Shown here: positions 17,987-28,648 of the stretch, piece by piece
Layout: each line of letters starts with the position of its first letter
How positions within the stretch are numbered: the stretch's first letter is position 1
Assembly: GCF_900101995.1 (NCBI RefSeq)
Contig: NZ_FNAS01000009.1
Coordinates: 1-64,000 of the forward strand
Length of the DNA stretch: 64,000 nucleotides
DNA from: Riemerella columbipharyngis
Lineage (GTDB): Bacteria > Bacteroidota > Bacteroidia > Flavobacteriales > Weeksellaceae
Direction: 5' to 3'
Notes under the pieces: generated by a model
Database searches by the model: none
What the model saw: only the letters and a program-made list of their open reading frames with translations
Told to the model about the DNA's origin: nothing
Position numbers and translations under genes: made by a program

Positions 17987-19273
17987 ATGTCGGATAACAA
18001 AGTTTACTTAAAATACGATGGACAGGAATATGAATATCCAATCGTAGATAGTGTAATGGGAGACAGAGGTATAGATATCTCTAAACTAAGAAACCAAACA
18101 GGTCTTATTACATTAGATTTAGGCTACAAGAATACAGGGGCTACGGTAAGTGGCATTACCTATCTTGACGGAGATAAAGGAGAGCTTTTCTATAGAGGTT
18201 ACCCTATCGAGCAAATTGCTGAAAAATCTAATTTTACGGAAGTGATGTATCTTCTTCTTCATGGGGAGCTTCCTGGCAAGGCTCAGTTTGATGAGTTTGA
18301 AAAAAATATAAAACATTACAACTGGGTGGCAGAGGAAATGAAAAAGATTTTGGATGTATTCCCTCGTTCTGCCCACCCTATGGGAGTGCTGTCTTCTCTT
18401 ACTTCGGCTCTTACGGCATTTAATCCTAGGGCTGTGGACATTAGAAACAAAGAAGATTTAGACCATGCTTCTGAAATGATGATTGCTAAGTTTGCACATC
18501 TTTGTGCTTGGACTTACAGAAAAACTCAAGGCTATTCTCTAAACCACGGCGATAATAGACTGAGCTATGTGGAAAACTTCTACAGAATGATGTTCAGAAG
18601 ACCTAATGAAGAATTCCATTTAGACCCTGTGGTGGTAGGAGCTTTAGAAAAACTTTTAATCCTTCACGCAGACCACGAGCAAAACTGCTCTACTTCTACC
18701 GTGAGAATGGTAGGCTCTGCCAGAACGGGGCTTTTTGCATCTATATCTGCCGGTGTTTCTGCACTATGGGGGCCGCTTCATGGTGGAGCTAACCAAGCCG
18801 TGATAGAGATGTTGGAAATGATAGAAAAAGATGGTGGAAATGTAGAAAAATACATAGAAAAAGCTAAAGATAAAAACGATAGCTTCCGTCTAATGGGCTT
18901 CGGACACAGAGTTTACAAAAACTTTGATCCGAGAGCTAAAATCATCAAAAAAGCAGCAGATGACATACTCGGAAAATTGGGGATTCATGATAAAGCTCTT
19001 GATATCGCAATGCAGTTAGAAAAAGTAGCGTTGGAAGACCCTTACTTCATCGAGAAAAAACTTTATCCAAATGTAGATTTCTACTCTGGTATTATTTACC
19101 GTGCTTTAGGTATTCCTACAGAGATGTTTACCGTAATGTTCGCTTTAGGAAGACTGCCGGGCTGGATCTCTCAATGGAAGGAAATGAGGCTTAGAGAAGA
19201 CCCTATTGGAAGACCAAGACAGGTGTACCAAGGAAGCCCTAAGAGAGAATATGTTCCTATTGAAGAAAGGTAA
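17987..19273 (+). CDS. gltA: citrate synthase
   Basis: A 428-residue TCA-cycle enzyme condensing oxaloacetate and acetyl-CoA. ATG 17987 (MSDNKVYLKYDGQ) is used; the longer frame reaches back into the eno terminator. Type II features include the N-terminal strand region, GDKGELFYRGYPIEQ, LHADHEQNCSTSTVR, the catalytic GPLHGGANQAV (His) and MGFGHRVYKNFDPRA (His), and the Asp in the later region. Full length. Confidence 0.98.
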   Translation: MSDNKVYLKYDGQEYEYPIVDSVMGDRGIDISKLRNQTGLITLDLGYKNTGATVSGITYLDGDKGELFYRGYPIEQIAEKSNFTEVMYLLLHGELPGKAQFDEFEKNIKHYNWVAEEMKKILDVFPRSAHPMGVLSSLTSALTAFNPRAVDIRNKEDLDHASEMMIAKFAHLCAWTYRKTQGYSLNHGDNRLSYVENFYRMMFRRPNEEFHLDPVVVGALEKLLILHADHEQNCSTSTVRMVGSARTGLFASISAGVSALWGPLHGGANQAVIEMLEMIEKDGGNVEKYIEKAKDKNDSFRLMGFGHRVYKNFDPRAKIIKKAADDILGKLGIHDKALDIAMQLEKVALEDPYFIEKKLYPNVDFYSGIIYRALGIPTEMFTVMFALGRLPGWISQWKEMRLREDPIGRPRQVYQGSPKREYVPIEER

Positions 19274-19294
19274 TCATTTTATAAACCATAATTT

Positions 19295-19322
19295 ATCTCC
19301 TCTTTTTGAGGAGATTTTTATT
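19295..19322 (+). terminator. terminator of gltA
   Basis: ATCTCCTC (19295-19302) pairs with GAGGAGAT (19308-19315) across a five-base loop, followed by T-rich sequence. Confidence 0.88.
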
Positions 19323-19347
19323 TTTATCGGTATCTCATAATTTTTTT

Positions 19348-19355
19348 TAACTTTG
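19348..19355 (+). promoter_or_regulatory. -7 box for the amidinohydrolase-pyrC pair
   Basis: TAACTTTG, 19 bases before ATG 19375. No convincing -33 partner. Confidence 0.5.
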
Positions 19356-19374
19356 TTGGATAAGTTTTAGATAT

Positions 19375-20301
19375 ATGAATAATTCTATAAAATTAAATGT
19401 AAAAAACGAAACAGGGAAACTGAAAGCCGTAGTTTTAGGGCAACCAAACTCTAATGGTCCTACACCTACCCTCGAGGAAAGCTATGATGCAAAATCTTAT
19501 CATTCCATAGAAAACAATATTTATCCTGTGGAAAAGGATATTATAGCCGAAATGGAAACATTTGATACGGTGCTAAAAAAATATGGTGTGGAAGTCTATC
19601 GCCCTGATGTGATACAAAATTACAACCAAGTCTTCGCAAGAGATGTGGCATTTGTGATAGAAGATAAAATGATTATCTCTAATCTGATTTCCGATAGAGC
19701 AGATGAACAGGAGGCTTATCAAAAAATATTTGAGAAAGTAGAGTGGAGAAAAATCATCAATCTTCCAGAATCTGCTCATATAGAAGGAGGCGATGTACTT
19801 GTCTATAACGACTTCTTATTCGTCGGAACTTGTTTTAGCGAGGATTATAGAAATTTCAAAACAGCAAGAACCAATGAATATGCGATAGAAATTCTGAAAG
19901 AATTTTTCCCTAAAAAACGAATTTTGGATTTTGACTTGAAAAAGAATGACCGCGTACCCTACAAAGGGATTTTACATTTAGACTGCACTTTCAATATCGT
20001 AGGAAAAGATAAGTGTATCCTTTATAAAAACGGTTTTGTTGATGAAAGCGATTACAAGCTTCTGTTAGATATATTCGGGGAAGAAAATTGTTTCTATGTC
20101 AATGATGAGGAAATGTTCGGTATGTTCCCTAATATCTTTTCCATTTCGCCAGAAGTGGTGGTTTCAGATAAGGCATTCATCCGTATGAACAACCATTTAA
20201 GAGATGAATGGGGATTCACCGTGGAGGAAATTCCGTATCGGGAAATATCAAAAATGGGCGGATTGCTCCGATGCTCTACAATGCCTTTGGTAAGAGAATA
20301 A
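19375..20301 (+). CDS. arginine deiminase/DDAH-type amidinohydrolase
   Basis: A 308-residue protein of the guanidino-group modifying superfamily (pentein fold). Visible catalytic parts are IEGGDVLVYN (Glu/Asp binding the guanidinium), HLDCTF (His) and the C-terminal nucleophile in GGLLRCSTMPL. Members hydrolyse arginine, methylarginines or agmatine-like substrates, or transfer the amidino group; the motifs do not decide which. It lies 12 bases upstream of a dihydroorotase-family gene and is probably co-transcribed, which hints at nitrogen or pyrimidine metabolism but does not prove it. Confidence 0.8.
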   Translation: MNNSIKLNVKNETGKLKAVVLGQPNSNGPTPTLEESYDAKSYHSIENNIYPVEKDIIAEMETFDTVLKKYGVEVYRPDVIQNYNQVFARDVAFVIEDKMIISNLISDRADEQEAYQKIFEKVEWRKIINLPESAHIEGGDVLVYNDFLFVGTCFSEDYRNFKTARTNEYAIEILKEFFPKKRILDFDLKKNDRVPYKGILHLDCTFNIVGKDKCILYKNGFVDESDYKLLLDIFGEENCFYVNDEEMFGMFPNIFSISPEVVVSDKAFIRMNNHLRDEWGFTVEEIPYREISKMGGLLRCSTMPLVRE

Positions 20302-20313
20302 AATACAACCTTT

Positions 20314-21648
20314 ATGAAAACTTTGATAAGAAATGCTAAAATCATCAACGAAAACAAAATAATCGTAGGTGATGTGCTCATAGAAGAAGATAGCATTAAA
20401 ACGATTGGGAAAAATCTACCCACGGCAGACATTGACAGAATCATCGAAGGAGAAGGGCAATACTTAATGCCCGGTGTGATAGACGACCAAGTGCATTTCC
20501 GAGAACCCGGACTTACCCACAAGGCAACAATAGAAACAGAGAGCAGAGCTGCTGTAGCAGGCGGTGTTACAAGCTATATAGACCAGCCGAATACCGTACC
20601 AAATGCCGTAACTCAGGAGCTTCTGGAGGTTAAATATAAATTGGCTGAAAATAATTCCTTTGCCAATTATTCTTTCTCTATGGGAGGGACTAATGATAAT
20701 TTGGAAGAAGTATTGAAAACCAATCCAAAGAATGTAGCTGCCGTAAAATTATTTTTAGGCTCGTCCACGGGGAATATGCTGGTAGATGACCCCGAGACTC
20801 TCGAATATATATTCAGTAAAGTGAAAATGCCGATATGCGTACATTGTGAAGACGAGAGTACCATTATAAAAAATACACAATTATATAAAGACAAGTATGG
20901 TGATGATATTCCGGTAAAATACCATCACTTGATAAGGAGTGAAGAGGCGTGTTATACTTCTTCTTCCAAAGCCATTGCTTTAGCAAAAAAAACGGGGGCA
21001 AGACTACATCTGTACCACATATCTACGGCTAAAGAAACCGAACTTTTTAGGAATGATATTCCTTTGAAAGACAAAAAAATAACTGCGGAAGTCTGTGTGA
21101 ATCATCTTTGGTTTACAGATGCCGATTACGAAACGAAAGGCGCTTTTATCAAATGGAATCCGGCGGTAAAAACGCAAAAGGATAAAGACGGGCTTTGGGA
21201 AGCTCTTTTAGACGACAGAATAGATGTAGTCGCTACAGACCACGCACCCCACACCATTGAAGAAAAGAAAAATCCATATACCCAATGTCCATCGGGGGCT
21301 CCATTGGTACAGCACTCGTTGCAAGTGATGCTGGAAGCTCACAGGCTTGGTAAAATATCTTTAGAAAAAATTGTAGAGAAAATGTGTCATAATCCGGCTA
21401 TCCTTTTTCAGATTGAGAAAAGAGGCTTTATTCGAGAAGGATACAAAGCTGATTTGGTATTAGTGGATTTGGATCAATCACAATCCGTAACCAAAGGCAC
21501 GCTATTCTACAAATGCGGCTGGAGTCCGCTGGAGGGAGAAGTGTTCCACTCTACGGTTACGCATACCTTTGTAAATGGACATCTCGCATACGAAAATGGG
21601 AAAATTTCTGAAGAAAGACACGGTAAGCGTCTTTCCTTTGAGAGATAA
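20314..21648 (+). CDS. pyrC: dihydroorotase
   Basis: A 444-residue cyclic amidohydrolase, expected to close carbamoyl-aspartate into dihydroorotate in pyrimidine synthesis. Metal ligands appear in DQVHFREPG, the bridging Lys in AVKLFLGSSTG, then CVHCED, RLHLYHIST and VATDHAPHT. The C-terminus GWSPLEGEVFHSTVTHTFVNG is typical. Allantoinases share the fold, but size and motif details favour the dihydroorotase side. The gene lies 12 bases behind the amidinohydrolase and ends in a terminator. Confidence 0.9.
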   Translation: MKTLIRNAKIINENKIIVGDVLIEEDSIKTIGKNLPTADIDRIIEGEGQYLMPGVIDDQVHFREPGLTHKATIETESRAAVAGGVTSYIDQPNTVPNAVTQELLEVKYKLAENNSFANYSFSMGGTNDNLEEVLKTNPKNVAAVKLFLGSSTGNMLVDDPETLEYIFSKVKMPICVHCEDESTIIKNTQLYKDKYGDDIPVKYHHLIRSEEACYTSSSKAIALAKKTGARLHLYHISTAKETELFRNDIPLKDKKITAEVCVNHLWFTDADYETKGAFIKWNPAVKTQKDKDGLWEALLDDRIDVVATDHAPHTIEEKKNPYTQCPSGAPLVQHSLQVMLEAHRLGKISLEKIVEKMCHNPAILFQIEKRGFIREGYKADLVLVDLDQSQSVTKGTLFYKCGWSPLEGEVFHSTVTHTFVNGHLAYENGKISEERHGKRLSFER

Positions 21649-21685
21649 TTTGTCTGCCAAAAATTCTGATTAAAAAATTAAATTC

Positions 21686-21722
21686 TGCCAATTTTTCTAA
21701 TTTAGGAAATTGGCACTTTTTT
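21686..21722 (+). terminator. terminator of pyrC
   Basis: TGCCAATTT (21686-21694) pairs with AAATTGGCA (21707-21715), followed by six T. Confidence 0.88.
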
Positions 21723-21766
21723 CGTGGTGTTAAAAAGAGTAAATTAAAAATTAAATCAAAAATAAT

Positions 21767-22045
21767 ATGTCAGTAAATTTTAAACCATTAGCAGATAGAG
21801 TTCTTGTAGAACCTATGGCAGCAGAGACTAAAACCGCATCAGGAATCATTATCCCGGATACCGCTAAAGAGAAACCACAAGAAGGAACAGTGGTAGCAGT
21901 AGGTGCTGGTAAAAAAGATGAATCAATGACTGTAAAGGTAGGTGACAAAGTGCTCTACGGAAAATATTCAGGAACTGAATTAAAATTGGACGGTAAAGAC
22001 TATCTTATCGTAAGAGAAAGTGATTTATTGGGGATATTAGAATAA
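21767..22045 (+). CDS. groES: co-chaperonin GroES
   Basis: A 92-residue GroES ring subunit that caps GroEL. It has [12 protein letters not shown] at the start, the mobile loop around [31 protein letters not shown] and [11 protein letters not shown] at the end. It lies 51 bases before groEL in the standard order. No CIRCE-type inverted repeat is visible upstream, so regulation differs from the HrcA/CIRCE model. Confidence 0.98.
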   Translation: MSVNFKPLADRVLVEPMAAETKTASGIIIPDTAKEKPQEGTVVAVGAGKKDESMTVKVGDKVLYGKYSGTELKLDGKDYLIVRESDLLGILE

Positions 22046-22081
22046 TCCTAAGGGTTTTAAATTAAGATAATTAATTAATAA

Positions 22082-23725
<1,644 letters not shown>

Positions 23726-23755
23726 TTTTTTAGAGGTTAGATTTTAAACTTCTGA

Positions 23756-23788
23756 AAAACCGCTTTAACCTAAGTTAAGGCGGTTTTT
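23756..23788 (+). terminator. terminator of groESL
   Basis: AAAACCGCTTTAAC (23756-23769) pairs with GTTAAGGCGGTTTT (23774-23787) over a CTAA loop, with one G-U pair and a T run. Confidence 0.93.
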
Positions 23789-24304
23789 GTATTTTAGTCT
23801 AAAATATTAGGTCTTATAAATAGTTTTTGTCTTGCATTTTAGTTTAACCTTTAGCACAAATAACCAAACAAAGGAGCTTGCAAAACACAAATCATCAATT
23901 GATGATAAGATAGATTCGTAACCGTAGCTTTGCTTTCGGATGGCGAGATTTATGTAGTTTGTAGATAAATAAACTTTCTCTCCTTATAGGAAGAACAAAT
24001 GTCTTAAACACAGAAGGGTAAACCCTTTTAAAACAAAAATCCGAAACTTTGTTTAAATATTGACATAGTACACTTGTGAAAGTGGGCTGGTACTTGCTAC
24101 ATCTGTGTGTCCGGTACTTATGTTAAAGTTGAATTCTTCTCTTGCTCGAACATTTATTGTTTTTTTCATCTATCATGAAGGATTTTTTTCTGCTACAACG
24201 AGGTTTGGTAACCAATAAAATACCTAATAGATCAGTATTTTGATACTTTAAATTTTTATTCCAATAGCCGGCTATGATTTTCTATGTGCTGTTTTACCGT
24301 CTAG
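23789..24304. other. non-coding or decayed stretch
   Basis: About 500 bases with no convincing gene. It contains a perfect 16-base palindrome ATCATCAATTGATGAT (23891-23906) and a small hairpin AAGGGT/ACCCTT near 24016-24030. A 38-codon minus-strand frame (24053-24169, starting MKKTINVRAREEF) is noted but not called. No transposase or phage motif was recognised. Confidence 0.45.
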
Positions 24305-24719
24305 CTAAGGTTGTGCTATGGGATAAGCAGATAGTAGTTTAATACTGTCATAGGTAGGAGTGGTGAATAAGAACTGTTTCATTAGCATCTTTTTTTTTAA
24401 CTTAAAAATATTATAGTCACTGATATAATCCTTTATGTATAGCACTTTTGAATAATCCCAACAGCCTTTTGTGTCTACTTGTATAGTAAGAAGGTATACT
24501 AATTTATTACTATCGCTTGATCTAGATATTTTTCCATCAGGCTCAATCATTAATATAAGCAAGTCTTTAGAAAATCTCGAAATATCTGTCAATATAGTAT
24601 TTCCATTTCTATTTAAAGCTATTTGTGGATTTTTGTATTGATACTAATTTTCTTTTCTGCTGAGCGATGATGTTCTTTATGATGAAAAAATCCAAAAATA
24701 TGTATTTAAATTTTATCAT
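24305..24719 (-). pseudogene. frameshifted small secreted-protein gene
   Basis: The ATG at 24719 starts MIKFKYIFLDFFIIKN, a signal peptide ending IIAQQ, but this frame stops after 36 codons. The overlapping frame continues PQIALNRNGNTILTDISRF, LLILMIEPDGK, TKGCWDYSKVLYIKDYIS and FTTPTYDSIKLLSAYP to a TAG at 24305. The two join if one base is removed from the A5 run (T5 at 24630-24634). The whole product would be about 135 residues with a signal peptide. No known family recognised. Confidence 0.6.
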
Positions 24720-24960
24720 TATATTTTATTTATATAAAGCTTTCTAAAATATCAATAAACTGTATTGTAAAACAAGCTATTGAATAGACACTTTTGTCGA
24801 GCATCTACACTATCCTTGGCAGGTTATCCTCCAGCAGGATTTGCTTCTGTTCCGCATAGACCTGCAAGAGGTATAAAAAAATATTCACATTAAAGAATAG
24901 TATATCCGAAACTATTTTGTCCATTACATTCAAGATTACAAAATAATGTCTATCTTTACA
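24720..24960. other. gap with no gene recognised
   Basis: AT-rich sequence before the cupin gene. A GC-richer island around 24800-24870 has open frames on both strands for about 35 codons, but none matches a family I know; possibly a remnant. Confidence 0.4.
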
Positions 24961-24981
24961 CCCTATTTTAATTGTCATAAT

Positions 24982-25278
24982 ATGAATATCAAAGAACAGA
25001 TCTCATTTAATAATGAGAAGCCCACAATAGCAATAGTAAAAAAGAACGAACGCATCAAACAATTTGTAGTAGCTCTGGGTAAGGATGCTGTTCTAAAAAA
25101 ACACACTACCCCCGTTCCGGCGACATTGGTAATGCTGAAAGGGGAAATAAATTTCTTTATCAATGGTGAAATTTTGAAATTCTCTGCTTACGATGTCTAT
25201 GAAATTCCGGTGGATGTGGAACACGAAGTGGTAGGTGCATCCGAAGAAAATATGTTCCTAATTACCCAAGAACTTTAA
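24982..25278 (+). CDS. small cupin-domain protein
   Basis: A 98-residue single-domain cupin. The barrel motifs are weak: ATLVMLKGEINFFINGE forms the first conserved strand pair, and YEIPVDVEHEVVGASEENMFLI the second with one His. The usual metal-binding His pair is not complete, so a metal-dependent enzyme is not assured. ATG 24982 (MNIKEQISF) is chosen over an upstream ATG at 24946 that overlaps a -7-like TATCTTTA. It lies 11 bases before a thioredoxin gene, so the two are likely co-transcribed, perhaps in redox or stress response. Confidence 0.78.
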   Translation: MNIKEQISFNNEKPTIAIVKKNERIKQFVVALGKDAVLKKHTTPVPATLVMLKGEINFFINGEILKFSAYDVYEIPVDVEHEVVGASEENMFLITQEL

Positions 25279-25289
25279 TTTGTACGATT

Positions 25290-25589
25290 ATGTCCCAAAA
25301 ATTTCAGGAACTGATTCTGTCTGAAAGACCTGTGTTAATAGATTTTTTTGCCTCTTGGTGCCAGCCTTGCAAGGTACAGTCTTCGGTACTAAACAGCGTA
25401 AAAGAAAATATAAAAGACCAAGCGAGAATCGTAAAAATAGATATTGACATCTATCCGCAGATTGCCGCCCAATACTCTGTAAGAAGCGTTCCTACACTTA
25501 TGATATTTAAGAAAGGAGAGTTGCTCTGGAAAGGTAGCGGCGTACACGATGTGAAAACACTTACGGAACTTCTTGAAAATTATTCCTAA
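25290..25589 (+). CDS. thioredoxin-fold protein with CQPC active site
   Basis: A 99-residue cytoplasmic thioredoxin. The active site is ASWCQPCKVQ, not the common WCGPC. The cis-Pro loop RSVPTLMIFKKGE and the KIDIDIYPQIAAQYSV stretch are standard. The change of Gly to Gln between the cysteines may shift redox potential or partner choice. Co-transcription with the cupin gene is likely from the 11-base spacing. Confidence 0.92.
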   Translation: MSQKFQELILSERPVLIDFFASWCQPCKVQSSVLNSVKENIKDQARIVKIDIDIYPQIAAQYSVRSVPTLMIFKKGELLWKGSGVHDVKTLTELLENYS

Positions 25590-25652
25590 AAGTTTATATT
25601 TTTAAATAAATCTAAAGTATTTTTGTATCTGGTTCCTTTTTTTTGTATAAAA

Positions 25653-26789
25653 ATGAAATTTGAGATTTTAGCTTTAATTTTAATTTCGACTTTGGCATCT
25701 GCCCAGAATACAGGAAGAGACAGTTTAACGACTAAACAAGTCATAAATATTCTCTCCCAGAAAAACTGGCAACAAAATGTTGAAGTAGATATTGATAGTA
25801 TTTCGAAACTCAAAATACAACCTATAAGAGTGAAGCTTACCCCAAATTTAATACTAAAAAAAAATCTACTTTCAGAAATTGTTGTAGAAAAGGCTAAAGA
25901 TGTTCCTATGACGCCGTATAACCTCACCAGAATGAATACCAATAAAAAGTTTTTCTTCTGGGGAAAGAATAATTTTCTTTTTAACCAGTCAAGTTTTTCG
26001 CACTGGAACGCCGGAGGAAATAACAATGTTGGTGCTATTGGAAGAATAAATTACAATCTTAGTTACAAAAATGTGAATTCTTATTTAGAAAACATTTTGC
26101 AATTGGGATACGGTATTGTAATTACAGAAGGAGAAGCGGTAAGAAAAACAGATGATTATATTAGTTTTACTATCAACTATGGCTATGGTGTAGAAAAAAA
26201 CTTTTATCTTTCTGTAGGGGCTCAGGTTATTACCCAGTTTACACCGGGATTCAACTATAAAATAACGCCTAAGCCTCACTATAGTGATCGGATATCTAAG
26301 TTTATGGCCCCCGGATATATCAATGCCGGAATGGGTGTGGCATACAATCCAAATGAAAACTTCCAAGTTACTTTTCGCCCCATCAATGCCAGATTTACGC
26401 TTATTTTGGATCCTCATCTTCAAAAAGCAGGGCTTTATGGTTTGGAAAAAGATGGACAAATCCTAAGAAAAGAGCTCGGAGCAATGATGAATATTTCCTA
26501 TAAATTGAATATCTATAAAAACATAAGCTATACGAATCAATTAGGCTTATTTTCAAATTATATTTCTCATCCGGAACGCGTGGATATAAACTATGAAGGA
26601 ATGCTCAATCTTAAATTTAATAAATTTATCAATACTGTTGTCAATATCAATCTTCTCTACGATCACGACCAAGTAAAACGCCTCCAGCTAAAGCAGACAC
26701 TTGGTGTTGGGATCTCCTATGATTTTGGAATTAACGATAAAAAATTAGCCCCCGAAACCAATGGGTTAAAGCCTTTCATCGCCAAATAA
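25653..26789 (+). CDS. DUF3078 protein with N-terminal extension
   Basis: A 378-residue exported protein. ATG 25653 (MKFEILALI) gives a signal peptide ending SAQN. About 85 residues of unassigned sequence follow, then the DUF3078 domain: NNFLFNQSSFSHWNAGG, FMAPGYINAGMGVAYNPN, FQVTFRPINARFT, LKQTLGVGISYDF. The alternating beta pattern with aromatic girdles suggests an outer-membrane barrel. It has a paralogue 45 bases downstream lacking the extension. Function unknown for the family. Confidence 0.85.
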   Translation: MKFEILALILISTLASAQNTGRDSLTTKQVINILSQKNWQQNVEVDIDSISKLKIQPIRVKLTPNLILKKNLLSEIVVEKAKDVPMTPYNLTRMNTNKKFFFWGKNNFLFNQSSFSHWNAGGNNNVGAIGRINYNLSYKNVNSYLENILQLGYGIVITEGEAVRKTDDYISFTINYGYGVEKNFYLSVGAQVITQFTPGFNYKITPKPHYSDRISKFMAPGYINAGMGVAYNPNENFQVTFRPINARFTLILDPHLQKAGLYGLEKDGQILRKELGAMMNISYKLNIYKNISYTNQLGLFSNYISHPERVDINYEGMLNLKFNKFINTVVNINLLYDHDQVKRLQLKQTLGVGISYDFGINDKKLAPETNGLKPFIAK

Positions 26790-26800
26790 AATAAATTTCG

Positions 26801-26808
26801 TAACTTTG
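26801..26808 (+). promoter_or_regulatory. -7 box for the second DUF3078 gene
   Basis: TAACTTTG, 25 bases before ATG 26834, between the paralogues. It suggests separate transcription of the second copy. Confidence 0.5.
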
Positions 26809-26833
26809 TAGCCTTATTTTTTAATTTGATAAA

Positions 26834-27703
26834 ATGAAAAATTTACTATTAGCTGCAGGAATAGTTGTTGCAACAATGGCTTACGCTCAAGAAAAACCAG
26901 TTTCGGATAGTACTAAAAATTGGTCTATCGTAGGGCAAAACACTCTTATGCTGAACCAGACAGCCTTCTCAAACTGGGTAGGCGGCGGTGCTAACAATGT
27001 AGGTTGGCTTGCTGGTGCAAACTATCGCATCAATTATGAAAAAGGGGATAACCTTTGGGAAAATGTAGTAATATTAGGCTACGGACAAAACAATACCGAA
27101 AAAATAGGAACAAGAAAAACTCAGGATATCATCAACCTATCTACAAACTACGGTAGAAAAATATCAAACCATTGGTATGCATCCGGAGGTCTTGGTCTTC
27201 AGACTCAATTTGCTCCTGGATATGAAAACGGGAACGATCCTAAAGCTACTAAAATATCTAATTTTATGGCACCGGGATATCTTACTGCAGGTGTAGGTTT
27301 TACTTACAAGCCTAATGACAATTTTACTATGACTCTTCGCCCAGCTAATGCGAGATGGACTTTTGTCTTAGACAAAGACTTACAGCACGAAGGTTTCTTT
27401 GGACTGAAAAAAGAAGGAGATTCTTCTCTATTCCAATTCGGGTTCTTGGGGACAGCGGTGTATAATGTTAAACTTATGGATAACGTTACTCTTACTAACT
27501 CTGCCTCTGTTTTCTCCAACTACCTTTCTCACCCAGAAAGACTTGTGCTAAGCTACAACGGAGTGCTTAATATGAAAATCAATAAATACATTTCTTCTCT
27601 TATAACATTAGATTTGATGTATGATCACAATCAAATCAAGAGAACTCAGCTAAAACAAACTTTAGGTGTCGGTATTGCATATAATATCAACTCTAAAATG
27701 TAA
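26834..27703 (+). CDS. DUF3078 protein
   Basis: A 289-residue exported protein with signal peptide ending MAYAQ. Domain motifs are QNTLMLNQTAFSNWVGGG, FMAPGYLTAGVGFTYKPN, MTLRPANARWTFVLD, SNYLSHPERLVLSYNG and LKQTLGVGIAYNI. Clearly paralogous to the gene before it, which carries an extra N-terminal region. Probably a beta-barrel outer-membrane protein. A good terminator follows. Confidence 0.88.
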   Translation: MKNLLLAAGIVVATMAYAQEKPVSDSTKNWSIVGQNTLMLNQTAFSNWVGGGANNVGWLAGANYRINYEKGDNLWENVVILGYGQNNTEKIGTRKTQDIINLSTNYGRKISNHWYASGGLGLQTQFAPGYENGNDPKATKISNFMAPGYLTAGVGFTYKPNDNFTMTLRPANARWTFVLDKDLQHEGFFGLKKEGDSSLFQFGFLGTAVYNVKLMDNVTLTNSASVFSNYLSHPERLVLSYNGVLNMKINKYISSLITLDLMYDHNQIKRTQLKQTLGVGIAYNINSKM

Positions 27704-27726
27704 AAACGCTCATAAGAGAATAATCT

Positions 27727-27760
27727 AAGAACCGCTCTAATATAAGGGCGGTTCTTTTTA
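27727..27760 (+). terminator. terminator of the DUF3078 pair
   Basis: AAGAACCGC (27727-27735) pairs with GCGGTTCTT (27748-27756), followed by T-rich sequence. Confidence 0.9.
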
Positions 27761-27762
27761 TT

Positions 27763-27803
27763 TCAAAATAATTTAAGAACACTTATAACCTTGTAAATCA
27801 TTT
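27763..27803 (-). repeat. dispersed intergenic repeat, copy 1
   Basis: On the minus strand it reads ATGATTTACAAGGTTATAAG, then TGTTCTTAAATTATTTTG. It matches three other gaps (34245, 51141, 58829) over about 40 bases at moderate identity. Confidence 0.55.
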
Positions 27804-27985
27804 TTAATCAAGGTATTTTTATTTAATAGTTTTTAAAGTAAACTATATTGACCGAGAATAAGCCCTTGTTCAAAAATTAAAATCTAAGAATTTGTATGGC
27901 ATAATGTTTTGTTATGGAATTGATTTTTCTGCTTTTTATATATGGGTGTTTGTAACTTTATGCAAATCAATAAGTTGTCTGTTAA

Positions 27986-28440
27986 GTTATCCAATCAACA
28001 TTACCGATGATCAGTAGTAATTTATAAAAAATACTTTGGCTTTCAGCAATAGAAAGTGAAAATATCATTTGAAAATCGTCTAAAATGCCATTGTGTACAT
28101 AGTGAAAACGGGCTACTAATGACGGAAGCGTCCTAATGATTTTCCAAAGTGGGAACTGGTTAATTACTACTACAGCAAATGGGTAAAAACGGATTTCTGT
28201 CAGTAATAAAAAAAACAAATTCGACTATTTAATCAATGTAGCGATACAAAGTTCAGAAAAGAAAAACAGTTTTTCAGACTATTTTCAAAAGACTGATTAT
28301 AGAACGCATCTTTTCATAGTTTGACAAAGACAGAAGGCTAAGACTATGCAGAAATTAAGAACTTCTGACAGAAAAACTCAGAAAATAGAGATTAATTATC
28401 CAACATAAAACTTCTACTCAATAAAATTTAAATAGGCTCT
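27986..28440 (+). pseudogene. IS5-family transposase relic, copy 1
   Basis: The plus-strand frame from 27988 reads YPINITDDQ, stops, then FIKNTLAFSNRK, KYHLKIV, NAIVYIVKTGY, RKRPNDFPKWELVNYYYSKW, and later IIERIF and CRN-ELLTEKLRK, the N- and C-terminal patterns of IS5-group transposases. At least ten stops lie in this single frame. The middle of the gene, including most of the catalytic domain, is missing. Nearly identical to copy 2 at 51311, but with an additional TAG for the Trp of DDQW. No terminal inverted repeats seen. Confidence 0.82.
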
Positions 28441-28648
28441 ATAGAAATATTTAAATCCTTATTGTCAGTGTGTAGCCTTAATCCCTATCAATTTGAAATC
28501 TTTTCAAATCTGTTTATAGTTTGGAGAATAGGATAATTCATAAATTAAAATTAAAATGCTATCTTTGGCAGATATTTTTTTAAACTAAAAAACTTTCCTC
28601 GCTTAACGAAAAATCAGAGAGGGAGGCTTAAAACTAAAATACAAAGAC
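28441..28648. other. leader of the nucleotidyltransferase operon
   Basis: No gene. TATCTTTG (28560-28567) fits a -7 box, which would leave a leader of about 75 bases. An 8-bp inverted repeat ATTTGAAA/TTTCAAAT (28491-28509) lies upstream. No riboswitch fold recognised. Confidence 0.4.

Noticed and set aside
24053-24169. 38-codon minus-strand frame starting MKKTINVRAREEF
   Set aside because: It looks oddly protein-like but has no promoter, no family match and lies in a decayed region. Kept only as a note.
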